Shown here one piece after another: positions 8,981 through 19,003 of a stretch of DNA of 64,000 nucleotides. Origin of the DNA: Paramoeba atlantica (taxonomy: Eukaryota > Discosea); assembly GCA_977017575.1 (NCBI GenBank), contig CDRNVI010000044.1:744001-808000 (forward strand), written 5' to 3'. Position 1 is the stretch's first letter. The number at the start of each line of letters is the position of its first letter. The notes beneath the pieces are model-generated. The model saw only the letters and a list, made by a program, of their open reading frames with translations, was not told the DNA's origin and did not search any database. A program made the position numbers and the translations under genes.

Positions 8981-9905
8981 TGAACGGATTTTTTAGAAAT
9001 ATTTTCTTAAACTTCTTATTACCAAAGTAAGGGATTAATTAAATTTAAATGCAATTGATACCAAGCGTAGAGTAACACTACTGACGCATATAGTACATAC
9101 TCCCCCTTTCATAATTCTTTATAAACATAAACTATAAGTGTTTCGGCGATTAATATTAATTTATAAAATTTATAATACATGAGGGGCTGCGGGTGACGTT
9201 AACCGCGGTCTCGCACGGTCTCGGCGCTGTCTCGCGCGGTCTCGGCGCTGTCTCGCGAGGTCTCATAGTTGTAAAAGGGTGTAATGATATTTTAGAGATT
9301 GTCAAATAGTTTTCGTTTATAGTATACGTCTAAGCAATTTCAATCGCAATTGCGTCTACGCAATTTCAATTGCAATAAATAGAGCGAAGTTGAACACAGA
9401 CCAAGACTGATATTAAAAAATCAATAAAACTAAACCAATTTACTTCTTTCGCTTCCGCGGTTTCCTAGGTTCGTAGGGCACATAAATTATGTGTTCCTTG
9501 AGCAAGTCGCGACTTGTACCAGTTTTCTCGACAACTTCACATCCCTCACTGCACCAACATTTATTCGAATGGTCAATCTTTCGGAGAGACGCAAGAAGAG
9601 AAAATCAACTTTTTTACTATTTTTTGTGCTTTTTGCAAAAACAATCGTCCTAAATTTCATTATTTTCGAAATGTGAAATATCAGACTTACTGTCCTCCCC
9701 ACTTAAACGCAACCAGGTTTTGGCCTAAAATTGCGCATAAGTAGCCGGGTCAAAAAAGGGTGAAATTTTTTTTTCTTGAAAAAAGTTACTTTCTACACTA
9801 CAGTACTTTACTGTTCACTGAATAATACATACATGTAAATAACCAATACACCATGCAAAAGTGTGCATTAACCTCCACGTTCTTGAATATCATGAAAAGA
9901 AACTC
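8981..9905. other. Gene-free spacer with a short repeat
   Basis: About 925 AT-rich bases between the EDC4-like and LRR genes. The only notable structure is the short tandem array at 9181-9268. Overlapping 60-75-codon ORFs on both strands near 9487-9744 lack family features and are not called. Confidence 0.5.
9181..9268. repeat. GGTCTCGC/GCTGTCTC short tandem array with a conserved leader
   Basis: Starts with GAGGGGCTGCGGGTGACG, then alternates CGGTCTCGC and GGCGCTGTCTCGCG about five times. The same leader, also preceded by TAC, recurs at 44856-44873, where a different short repeat (GAGGTTTCNCG) follows. It is GC-rich in an AT-rich setting. Confidence 0.6.
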
Positions 9906-12341
9906 TTAATTTCGTAATATGCGACACGCATCGCGAAAATAAGAGTGACGGACGACATCGCTACTGTGTGATGCTAAGCTTTCAAGTCGCTGCAAGCAAA
10001 TACCTCGAATCTCTTTGCTGACTGGAGCATGTACTGATTCGGCCCAATTAGATTTGTAGCTCACAAGCGCATCACGAAGAAGATGCAACAAACTTTCATA
10101 CGTTTGATCAGCACTGACCTCATTGGGCCGATGGAGTAACTCACACAGTGCGAGGCAAAGTGACATTGCATTCTCCGAAGACAATTTGCCATCGACCACA
10201 ACATCTGACCATACATCTATAGGGCATGCTGTTGTGAGAATCCATCGTACCAGTTCCAGATCACGAATCTCTAGTGCTCGCCCTAAAGCTACATCTAGCA
10301 TACCTTGAGAAATCAAATCCTGGATCGCAATTTCTGAGGAATTTTGCTTATTTTCACATGTAGCCAATATATTATCAAGTTCAGAGCTTATCCCTTCCAT
10401 TGAGACATTTGAAGTAAACGTTTCCCCGATTAGACGAGAAAACGCCTTTTGCTTGGTGTTGAGCACTCTATTCAATGATGAGTCGCTCATTACATCTTTT
10501 CTGAAAATCCCTTCCACAGATTCGCCTAAATGAGTAGAAATTCCATGCAATGCAATCTCAACCTCCGAAATGATGGTGCCAGAAATATGCTTCTTGGAGC
10601 TCGCTGTAAGAGTGTCTAAGGATGGGAGTTTTTCGTATTTGCTTCGCGTTGATAAAACAGGCATGTTGTCTACTAAGGTCGATAGGCGTCGTACAAAGGA
10701 AGCCCGCTTTGCGCTCCGTGCGCTCTCATTCTGAGTTATAAGAGAAACATCCTTGTGAAGAATACCTATGTTTTTGGTAGTTTGTTGAAGAGATCGGGTG
10801 GCTCGACGTGCTCGCGATAATATAGCATCGATACTTGATAATGTACTACGTACTTCATCCTTTGACTCTTTTTCGTGTCGAGATGAGCAATGTGCCACTG
10901 CGTCCGCCTGGGAAGCTTTATTCTCACCGGGCCAATGCCCGCTGATAAGCTCTGTTTTGCCGAACCATGGTTTATGAACAGCAGTATGTTTTTGGCCCAT
11001 AGATTCGGCCTTGACGTTTTTACGAGCATTTGTGAGAAGATTCATAATCTGTGGAACTTTTTGAAGCTTTTCACCAAGATAAATATCTGGCAAAATATCT
11101 TCTCCCTTATTCGACAAAACATTGGCGGTTGAATGAGCAATCATGTAAGAAGACTTAAGCTCGTAGGTTTGCATATTCTCACTGTCACGGACAACGAGGC
11201 GAAACAAAGCAGCATTGTCTTCTGTAGGACCAACAAAAATGCAGGCATGGGTATCCATTTGCAGGGGTTTCTCAAGCTGTAATTCTGTCACAGCAGATAT
11301 GCGAATCTCATTTGGAGGCGAGCCTTCTGTTGTTCCAATTATTACCGTACTACTTTTTTCGCTTACCACTGCAAACATACCATGTGAAGGCGCCAAATGA
11401 AATAAGAAGCTTTCACCTCCGGACCCGAACCCAATAGATTGAATACAATGGGGGAAGCTATCCTGGATATTCCATACTCGAAGCCAGCTATTTTGCCTTG
11501 AAGTAGTAATCAACACACCAGTTTTTCCTGCGAAAAATATCTGGGTTACAGGCTGACCTGCGTGAGGGACCCAAGAATGATGAGGCACGGTGGAGGGCAT
11601 CAGATACGTTGATATGACACCATCACAGCTTGCAGCTAGCCAGAGTCCATCAGCGGATATGTCGAAACATTCGTCACATTTCATAAGACCGGAAATGGTT
11701 CCTTCCACTAGCTCCTCTTTTTCCTCGTTTCCGTCGTCTTGTTCTCCTCGTCGCGGAGTAAGACGGAACAAATTCCCGTCTGCATGCAAAAGAAGAAAAT
11801 TCTTCGAGGCTGTAAGTCTTCCCTGCACGTCATACGACATAAACCCACAGATGGCCTTTATCTGCGAAAGTCCGCTACATTCACATTGCAACCGTACTCG
11901 TGCGACCAGATTACTATCGCCTCGTTGTATTTGATGCACCAATATCTTTCCATCATCTCCTACCGACGCGATGAATTCGTCTGAACCGTTGACAAAGGTC
12001 AGATCAACAACAGAAGCGGAGTGCCCACGCAGGAGGCATCGGAAATTGTGATCATCGACTACGCGAATAACGGGGTGAGATTTCAACGTGAAGGCAAGAT
12101 AGGGTGGGTTGAGAGCAACGGATCGATAGGGAGCATTGCGTCCCTTCCAGTGCTCCGTAGGAAAAACGTTAAGCGGCTTCGGGGGTAATACGAGCGCGGT
12201 AAGCTGGGAGCCATCAAAATGATTCGATGGTTCATCTATAAGAGGGGAACCGGAGGGAAGATAGACAACCGAGTCACTCAGCGGGGGAGGAATCCATAAT
12301 TTGTGTCCGCATGGAGATTCCAGAGGAGTGGTAATTTCCAT
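9906..12341 (-). CDS. EDC4: EDC4/Ge-1 (Varicose)-like mRNA decapping scaffold
   Basis: 811 residues; metazoan and plant homologues are 1300-1400. The N-terminal beta-propeller region (~60-400) includes the family's best-conserved segment, IRVVDDHNFRCLLRGHSASV, followed by the WD-like DLTFVNGSDEFIASVGDDGK (~residues 95-140). Residues ~480-640 are a charged, partly coiled linker. The C-terminal ~170 residues (QGMLDVALGRALEIRDLELV onward) match the helical Ge-1 C-terminal domain, which in other species binds DCP1/DCP2 and targets P-bodies. The assignment therefore points to cytoplasmic decapping. Trypanosomatids are known to decap mainly through ALPH1, so the presence of this protein is noteworthy. 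The ends are well placed and no internal break was seen. Confidence 0.7.
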   Translation of the reverse strand: MEITTPLESPCGHKLWIPPPLSDSVVYLPSGSPLIDEPSNHFDGSQLTALVLPPKPLNVFPTEHWKGRNAPYRSVALNPPYLAFTLKSHPVIRVVDDHNFRCLLRGHSASVVDLTFVNGSDEFIASVGDDGKILVHQIQRGDSNLVARVRLQCECSGLSQIKAICGFMSYDVQGRLTASKNFLLLHADGNLFRLTPRRGEQDDGNEEKEELVEGTISGLMKCDECFDISADGLWLAASCDGVISTYLMPSTVPHHSWVPHAGQPVTQIFFAGKTGVLITTSRQNSWLRVWNIQDSFPHCIQSIGFGSGGESFLFHLAPSHGMFAVVSEKSSTVIIGTTEGSPPNEIRISAVTELQLEKPLQMDTHACIFVGPTEDNAALFRLVVRDSENMQTYELKSSYMIAHSTANVLSNKGEDILPDIYLGEKLQKVPQIMNLLTNARKNVKAESMGQKHTAVHKPWFGKTELISGHWPGENKASQADAVAHCSSRHEKESKDEVRSTLSSIDAILSRARRATRSLQQTTKNIGILHKDVSLITQNESARSAKRASFVRRLSTLVDNMPVLSTRSKYEKLPSLDTLTASSKKHISGTIISEVEIALHGISTHLGESVEGIFRKDVMSDSSLNRVLNTKQKAFSRLIGETFTSNVSMEGISSELDNILATCENKQNSSEIAIQDLISQGMLDVALGRALEIRDLELVRWILTTACPIDVWSDVVVDGKLSSENAMSLCLALCELLHRPNEVSADQTYESLLHLLRDALVSYKSNWAESVHAPVSKEIRGICLQRLESLASHSSDVVRHSYFRDACRILRN

Positions 12342-12642
12342 GATTGGAACGAAGAAAAAAATTAAAGCAATGATCAGATGAGACTAGGTTAAGCATAACA
12401 ATGTTTATCAATCTTTGAGATGAATAATATTTATTTACGCTGTTTAGTACGTTGTACGATGAAATGTAATGCTACAATGCTAGACTATGAGTACATGAAG
12501 CGCCTTCTGCCTTTACGATGCGGGCCGATAAACCATTACAACAGCATATTCTATACATTCAAAGGGGGACGTTTTCAACATATTTACTCACGGCTCGATA
12601 TTAGTTAGCAGTTCCATGTAACGCACTTATTAACTGCAATAA
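12342..12642. other. Short intergenic spacer
   Basis: About 300 bases between the WDR82/Swd2 gene and the EDC4-like gene. Nothing recognised beyond likely UTR sequence. Confidence 0.5.
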
Positions 12643-13962
12643 TCAACCAGAAGCCCATAGCAGAACGTCGCCATTGCCAAGAGCAGTTGCCATCTGTTCG
12701 TATCGCGGATTGAATTTAACATGACAAACAGATGTGAAGTGCCCACGAGTTGGGGAAACGCTGCTATTCGAGTGTCGGTCAGAATGTAGAATCTGTAGTG
12801 TAGTGCGGGTGCGCACATTCCAAAAATGGGTTGTACCCTGACGAGTTCCCTTAGCAAGAACAGGGAACACTTGACTTTCCTTACTGTTGTTCGTTCTCTT
12901 GCGATCCTCACCATTTTCTGACCATTTAACAGGTTTCTGTAGGGACACAGTGCCATCAACCTCTGACATTGCTGTTATTATTCGATTGGCCCCTCCCAAC
13001 CAGCGGTTCGACCAATATGTGGGAGCAAAAGCGCAGTGAAGACCACGAGAACTGGGATGGGCATCTCCCCTTAGCGGTGTGTGTATCTCACCCACACAGG
13101 ACCCCGTCAATGCGTCCAGCACAAGGACCTCATCATTCAACGAAGTAACGGCAATGAATGCCCCATCCTCCGAAAAACATAAAGCGCACAGCGGAAGTAG
13201 AGAGGGTGTGGAGTCTGGGCGGGTGGTAACATCAAGTGTTCCCACCTTTCGAGTGTTACGCGCCCAGGACGAAACGTTGGCACGAGAAAATACCGAACGC
13301 TTTTGCGAAAACCCATCATGAAGGTGTAGTGAGGTTGAAAACGATGAGTATGATTTCTCCGATGTATTCTGGAATCGCAGAGTAAATTTGGCAAAGGGTC
13401 CGGCGGACATGTTGCGAACGTCGTACAACATCAGTTTTCGATTTCCATCCGCAACTGCTAACACACGTGGTTGCGAGGGGTCGAATTCGCAGAGCAAACG
13501 GCCACCTTTAATTTCCAGATCTCGAATCTCTAGAAGAGGTCCACTGTACGAAGTGCTCCACAGTCTCACCGTGCCGTCAAGAGAGGCACTCGCAAGCACG
13601 CCCCGTGGGTCATGAGGGGAGGCAGATAGACTCGTGATCTCGGCTTGATGGCCTCTGTAGTACCCGCTATACTGTGCTGTTGCGAGTGATAATGCACAAA
13701 GATCGAATGCGCCTTCTTTTCTGGAGGTGTGGGCTACCATAGGATCGGTAGTATCATCAATCTGGTTACCGCAGAAAGGAAGAAATTGGGCGAATTCGCA
13801 CCCACGTGTTGTTTCGTACCCAGCCAGGTGGACTCCAGAAACACAGTCATAAAGGTGTATGTTGTGATCTTCAGAAGAAGAGACTAAGTATCGCCCTCCA
13901 GAGCTAAAACTTATTCCATTGACGCGAAGAGTGTGTTGTGTAAACTGCGCACTGCAACTCAT
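12643..13962 (-). CDS. WDR82: WDR82/Swd2-like WD40 protein
   Basis: 439 residues against about 310-330 in the family. WD repeats run from residue 5 to the C-terminus. Family-diagnostic strings include VSSSEDHNIHLYDCVSG, then NQIDDTTDP, SLDGTVRLW, CEFDPSQPRVLAVADGN and LYDVRNMSAGPFAKF, each closely paralleling human WDR82. Swd2/WDR82 recruits Set1/COMPASS H3K4 methyltransferase to RNA polymerase II and also serves in the cleavage/polyadenylation (APT) and PNUTS-PP1 termination complexes. The extra length lies in Ser-rich loops between blades (~205-245 and ~335-365). A second 3'-end processing factor, CLP1, lies 8.5 kb further along the same array. Confidence 0.8.
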   Translation of the reverse strand: MSCSAQFTQHTLRVNGISFSSGGRYLVSSSEDHNIHLYDCVSGVHLAGYETTRGCEFAQFLPFCGNQIDDTTDPMVAHTSRKEGAFDLCALSLATAQYSGYYRGHQAEITSLSASPHDPRGVLASASLDGTVRLWSTSYSGPLLEIRDLEIKGGRLLCEFDPSQPRVLAVADGNRKLMLYDVRNMSAGPFAKFTLRFQNTSEKSYSSFSTSLHLHDGFSQKRSVFSRANVSSWARNTRKVGTLDVTTRPDSTPSLLPLCALCFSEDGAFIAVTSLNDEVLVLDALTGSCVGEIHTPLRGDAHPSSRGLHCAFAPTYWSNRWLGGANRIITAMSEVDGTVSLQKPVKWSENGEDRKRTNNSKESQVFPVLAKGTRQGTTHFWNVRTRTTLQILHSDRHSNSSVSPTRGHFTSVCHVKFNPRYEQMATALGNGDVLLWASG

Positions 13963-14473
13963 CCCGCGATATTCAAGCGAATTGTTTGTCTATACAACGC
14001 CTTCACCCCGTAAGATTACTAACGTAATATGCCACAAGGTGTGATTGCGTGTCGGTATATCTAGCATGTGAGCGACCTTCTACTTCGTGGATTGGTTATT
14101 CAATCATATGGTATGCTCAACAGCACGACTTCGGAAACACTGTGAAAATATCATCAGAATGCTAGTTCGCTTTTTCTCACGAAAATGTTTCTGAAAACTT
14201 GTAAGTAGAAACTTACTTTAAAGAAATTCTGCTTTACATAGTTTTTATTCGTACTTTTCGAGTTTAAGACACAGCGTAGAAACAAATGGGTATCAACAAT
14301 CGGAATGTACATTTTCTACGCTTGCAGAAATCTTTAATATATTCAGTGCGTTGACATAATAAATGCAGTTCCTCGTATTTAGAGCACTCAACTTTTTAAT
14401 AGACTTCTATTTAATAGTTTGATTAACTACTAAAAGTACAATTTAAAAATATTAAATAGACCCAGTAAACGAT
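13963..14473. other. Intergenic spacer
   Basis: About 510 AT-rich bases between the 1400-codon gene and the WDR82-like gene. No RNA gene or repeat recognised. One GTAAGT exists on the coding strand near 14212, but no partner branch site or acceptor-linked exon was found. Confidence 0.45.
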
Positions 14474-17400
14474 TTAGTTTCTTCCCGTACCCCGTCGTGT
14501 AGTTGCTTTCTTGTAGTGCAACCAAGTCATCATAGGACTGACGTAGACTGTGCCCGTCTTCTTCAGAGCGGTATAGGCTTTATAATATTTCTCTGACGCA
14601 CGTTCTACTCTATCCCAGTCTACGGTGCTGTTCATTAATTTGTGCCGCCCACTGGGTCGTCGAACTGGGACTTCTACAGTAGGCACATATTCGGGACCCA
14701 GATCCGTCTTTTTCGCCTCGGACAGCACTCTAGATACCTGCGCACTACCGTACTCCCAGTTGTCAACATAGCCCTCATAACGATCACTGTCGATTTTAAG
14801 TATTCCCCCCGTCACACGATCGCCAGCAATCGATCGAAGACGCCGCTCTCCTTGTAGGTCCAGCAGCGGCCTTCCGCCATAGGTGTGTGAAAAAGCACGC
14901 AAGTCGCAAACTCTAGCTCGAAGCGAAACGTTGCGGTTTTGTATATCCACGTAACGTTGGTAGGAGCCTGCCAAATCATACTTACGAAAAGTGTTCATGT
15001 CATGGTAGGTGCAGTGTCCAACCTCCAAGGGGAGATTATGTTCGCTTGAAGAAAGACCCACGGGACCCACACGTTGGCGCATGCTTTGTTCAAGTAACGC
15101 CGTGAGACGGTTCGGTACAATGGTACACCGGAAATAGATATCACGTGCCAATGACAGTAAGGCAAGTCGAGCGTCGTACCAGGAACTCAAGAGAAGAGCC
15201 ATTGTACCGGCAGTTCTGCTTTGCACCACGAATTCAGCGTCCGAACAGCGTTCTCTAACGTGGTATAATTTTCCTGATATATTAATCTCTCGCAGGTTTC
15301 GTAGCAGAAGAGCCGTGGAGGAATGTGTTGCCCCTCTCCGGAGTTCCTCAAAATGATCCTGTAAATCCCCTTCTTTTACAAAGGAATCATCTTTTAGCAA
15401 AACAGAAAGATCAACAAAGCATTGCGAGTAATCATCCTTATCAGAGACTATTGATTCCATAAAGTTTCGTCGAGCCATCCTCTTTCCGGACTTCGTCGAA
15501 GATTTTGACTGCAACTCATGTGCTGCTTGACTGCTCTCTTTGTCCTCATAGGATCGAACGATTGTACCGCATTCTTTTAGCGCAAATTGAAGTCTTTGAT
15601 CAATAAGTTCACCCCACTGATGAAAAAAATCCCATTTAGGATACTCTTCTTTGACCCAACCGTCAAGTATCGGCCGCAAAATAGAGAAATGCGTTAAAAA
15701 AGCACAATGCCTTCGGCATAGGGACGATACGGCTTCTTTTTCGTGATTACAGTGTGTAGCTAAATGAGTCACAAATTGCCTTAATTCGTCAGCGAAAGTG
15801 CTCGACATGTTTGCCGAGTTTTGGTGCTTGCGGTTACTTGCATTTGGTTGCGTATAGTGAGTAATCGATTTCGTTATTCCACCTGTGGGATGCGCTCCTG
15901 AGTTAGCCGGCGGACCCCCTGTAACTGAAATAGAAGCGACAGCGTCTCGAAGAAAATAACTGTAGTCACTAGAGCGAAACATTGATAGCCACTTTTTAGC
16001 GACATCCTCGGCATCTTTTCGCATCTCGTAACGTTTCTGATATAATTCGCGATACAAAGATAGCGAGCGAAGAAGTCTTTTGCAGACTTGCTCCTCGTTT
16101 GTCTGATTGCCACGTTGTGCACTATCCTTAAGGTCCCGTATACCTGCATCCTTGTAAGATAGTCTGGAAAAAGGGGAATGTGCCGATCCTCGGGCCGAAT
16201 GAGGAGAAAACTCACGTTGAAGTTCTTCCCAATTGGTTCCATGTTGTAGAGAAAGTAAGGCATTAAGAACCTTTTTTGATGCGAGTAAATGTGGAAGCAA
16301 ACGCATGATACAGTTATTCCAATGATCTGCTTTATCAAGTGATAGAAATGCCCGAAGCCGTTGCTGGGCGATATCGGCTCCCGGACTTGATAGAGTTGTG
16401 TCTTGGCCTTCATCTGCCCAGGATGGTGCATCAGGAATCAAAGCAAGATGTTCTAAGTTTTCTTTCTGAATTTCTGTCATATTAGAAGAAACATTCCCTC
16501 CGGATTGAGGCTCTGTAATCTTGAAACTCATGATGTTTACCCCACGTAGCTCGAAAATGTCTACAACGTGATGTGCCAGCATTGGATTCAAAGCTAGCGC
16601 TTTGCAGAGCATACTACGTAGCAAAGCCCGTTCGTGAAGCAAAGTGATTTCGATGAAGCGCAGAGGAGAATTTTCGTGCATGTATGGATCTGTTACAGGA
16701 TAAACCCAATCACTTGTGGAAATATCTTGACCCATCTTATTGAGCTCGGAGGAATCATTCCATTCCGGTGGAACACGTAACCGAAAGACCTGCTTTTCGT
16801 TTCCTGACGACCCATCAACAGTCAGGGTTACATCGTGAGAATAACTTTGAGGATGTTCGAAAGTCATAAATGTCAGCAAATACCGTAGGGCACTGAGCAG
16901 ACGATGATTACAAAAAATCGCAAACGAACTCTTGTCAAATGGCGTTGTTTCAGTGCGATCAGTCTGGCTTGCTCCGTAGAATTCTAAGAATGTAAGAAGA
17001 GTTTTCATTTTTGAATTATCGCGAAAGTCGAGCAAAGGAGCTAATAGCTCGTGTGCAACTACCGACAAGTCAAGTATAGACGACTTTCGTAGTACGCTGT
17101 CCAGAAACCTGGAAAAATCACTTTTCTTGTCCAGCGTTGTAAATTGTGCGTTCGTCATGGCCTTCTCTGTTTCTTGCATTTGAAGAGCAGCAGGAGGGTG
17201 TAATTTTCCGGAAGGTAGCGGGACGATACTCTTTGAAATAATCTCACTCAGACCATTATTCGGTGATAAGGCGAAACATTGAGGTGAATAATGCAACATT
17301 TGGCTAGATCTTATGGCTTGGAGCATTAATATGAAGCAATACGCTGTTCGTTTCGCGCATCGAATTTCGGAGAAAGGTATCGCGGTATTCAGTCCGGTGG

Positions 17401-18676
17401 TCCGATACATCCCATGAACGTTTCGAGCTTCACCCTCGGTTAGCGTTTCCCACTTTGCCCGCAGTGATTCGTTGTATAGCAGCAAAGGAGCTTCTTCAGC
17501 AAGGTTGCTCAAAAACTCCTTGAAAAGTGGAGCCACACCCTCACTTTGTTGTAATTCATAGAAAGTCATACAAACCCATTCTTCTGCTAGAGACGTCAAT
17601 AATATACGGTATATCATGCTTTGCTCGTATATTGTACCCAACTTTCTTAGTCGATGTGATACGTTTTCCCCGAATCTCTCACTATGTCCGCTGGATGTGA
17701 GCTCAGAAAGCCATGCGGAGGCCGCCTCTCCAACTCTCATATTACGGAAACAAATACTTTGAGTTAGTTGAGTGAACGTTTCATAGCTCAAAACACTTTC
17801 CATCCCTTGTTTATCTTCCGAGGCCAATTCCCCAAGAATAGATTCCTCAAAAACGTTTCCCTCTTTGGTAATTTCTCTTGCTTTATCCCAGACATGGATT
17901 AGCGTACGGGAAAATTGAAGTGAATAATGATGGAAGCTGTGCTCAAGGACTGCATTGCGTTTGTGCTGCTTTTCCTCCGAGGCTCGGAGCTTGGAAGGCA
18001 AAACTGTTTGTATCTCCTGAATCACACGAACGAAGGCCTTCCCCTGATCGGGATCTATTGATTTCTTTTGTTTAGAACCCACCTCAAGCACGTTTGTAAC
18101 TTCACTCCGTAACTCGGAGGTGTTCTTGACATTGGTTTTTCCTTCGGAACATAAATGATGTACTAAGCTGTGGTACTGGAGTGGGTTTGATAGTACATGG
18201 CTAGGGTGAAAGTTATCTAACCATGCTGAAAGCGGCAATGTCAAGTTATCCAAATCAGCACGAGTCACATCTTCATTAGTACAGATCGATTCATCGGAAG
18301 AGTGATTCGTCTCTCTCGTACGTGCCAACCAGGGCCAGGAAAGGTCTGTTGCCTTATCGGGGCTTAACAATGATGTGTGCCGATAGAGCGCTTCGGTTGC
18401 ATTCGGAAATGGGGGCACAGAAGGGACATTGGGCTTAACACGTATGTAAGGGTCTAGTGTTGGATGGGTGCCTTCACCCTTGTCAGGCGTTGTAGGGGTC
18501 AACGACTTGCTCACCGGTTTTCGAAACGTGTCTTCGGGGCGGTAAGTACCTGCATGATAGGCGTGGGGCGAACTACCTGTAAAAGAGCTCGCTGAAGGGT
18601 TTGAACTCTGAGTTGCGTAAAAACGATAAGCGGAACGAACAACTCGATGTGATTCTTGGAATAAATTTGGAGGCAT
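14474..18676 (-). CDS. Very large unrecognised protein, putatively mitochondrial
   Basis: 1400 residues in a single frame from the ATG at 18676. The N-terminus MPPNLFQESHRVVRSAYRFY followed by ATQSSNPSASS is Arg/Ser/aromatic-rich with no acidic residue after the first few positions and resembles a mitochondrial presequence. Residues ~50-130 are Pro/Thr-rich. The rest is mostly long helices without repeats or a motif I can name. The C-terminal 150 residues are rich in Arg, Tyr and Trp and end in a basic tail, as in RNA-associated mitochondrial proteins. A role in a mitochondrial ribosome or RNA-editing/processing complex would fit a kinetoplastid, but that is inference. No membrane segment or catalytic motif is visible. 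Confidence 0.65.
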   Translation of the reverse strand: MPPNLFQESHRVVRSAYRFYATQSSNPSASSFTGSSPHAYHAGTYRPEDTFRKPVSKSLTPTTPDKGEGTHPTLDPYIRVKPNVPSVPPFPNATEALYRHTSLLSPDKATDLSWPWLARTRETNHSSDESICTNEDVTRADLDNLTLPLSAWLDNFHPSHVLSNPLQYHSLVHHLCSEGKTNVKNTSELRSEVTNVLEVGSKQKKSIDPDQGKAFVRVIQEIQTVLPSKLRASEEKQHKRNAVLEHSFHHYSLQFSRTLIHVWDKAREITKEGNVFEESILGELASEDKQGMESVLSYETFTQLTQSICFRNMRVGEAASAWLSELTSSGHSERFGENVSHRLRKLGTIYEQSMIYRILLTSLAEEWVCMTFYELQQSEGVAPLFKEFLSNLAEEAPLLLYNESLRAKWETLTEGEARNVHGMYRTTGLNTAIPFSEIRCAKRTAYCFILMLQAIRSSQMLHYSPQCFALSPNNGLSEIISKSIVPLPSGKLHPPAALQMQETEKAMTNAQFTTLDKKSDFSRFLDSVLRKSSILDLSVVAHELLAPLLDFRDNSKMKTLLTFLEFYGASQTDRTETTPFDKSSFAIFCNHRLLSALRYLLTFMTFEHPQSYSHDVTLTVDGSSGNEKQVFRLRVPPEWNDSSELNKMGQDISTSDWVYPVTDPYMHENSPLRFIEITLLHERALLRSMLCKALALNPMLAHHVVDIFELRGVNIMSFKITEPQSGGNVSSNMTEIQKENLEHLALIPDAPSWADEGQDTTLSSPGADIAQQRLRAFLSLDKADHWNNCIMRLLPHLLASKKVLNALLSLQHGTNWEELQREFSPHSARGSAHSPFSRLSYKDAGIRDLKDSAQRGNQTNEEQVCKRLLRSLSLYRELYQKRYEMRKDAEDVAKKWLSMFRSSDYSYFLRDAVASISVTGGPPANSGAHPTGGITKSITHYTQPNASNRKHQNSANMSSTFADELRQFVTHLATHCNHEKEAVSSLCRRHCAFLTHFSILRPILDGWVKEEYPKWDFFHQWGELIDQRLQFALKECGTIVRSYEDKESSQAAHELQSKSSTKSGKRMARRNFMESIVSDKDDYSQCFVDLSVLLKDDSFVKEGDLQDHFEELRRGATHSSTALLLRNLREINISGKLYHVRERCSDAEFVVQSRTAGTMALLLSSWYDARLALLSLARDIYFRCTIVPNRLTALLEQSMRQRVGPVGLSSSEHNLPLEVGHCTYHDMNTFRKYDLAGSYQRYVDIQNRNVSLRARVCDLRAFSHTYGGRPLLDLQGERRLRSIAGDRVTGGILKIDSDRYEGYVDNWEYGSAQVSRVLSEAKKTDLGPEYVPTVEVPVRRPSGRHKLMNSTVDWDRVERASEKYYKAYTALKKTGTVYVSPMMTWLHYKKATTRRGTGRN

Positions 18677-19003
18677 GTTCCTGCACTCGAATCGTTCCTT
18701 TACTTTCCACGGCGCATGTGCCGCCTAGCTTTAGCTATATCAATTATGAAGTTATAAGTTCTAATTTTATGGAGAATATGATACGCAATTGAAACAACTT
18801 CCTGTTGTCTCTATTCATCCCTAGATGTGTCATATTTGCTAACAAGATTTCAATATAACATGGAAACCCAGTGAACACCTTGCCGTACATGTAAGTGTGG
18901 GAAAATAATAATCTAATGCGCTCATTAACACAGTAAAGCACGGCACTGTATCAGCTTTGAGCATCAGAATAAACTCATTCTTAATCAAAACATTCTCCAC
19001 CCC
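18677..19003. other. Intergenic spacer
   Basis: About 330 AT-rich bases between the RanBP1 gene and the 1400-codon gene. Nothing recognised. Confidence 0.5.

Noticed and set aside
9487-9744. Overlapping 60-76-codon frames on both strands
   Set aside because: Short, AT-rich, no motif, mutually exclusive.
14195-14220. Second cis-intron from GTAAGT on the minus strand
   Set aside because: No TACTAAC partner and no open exon to join; it lies in a spacer.
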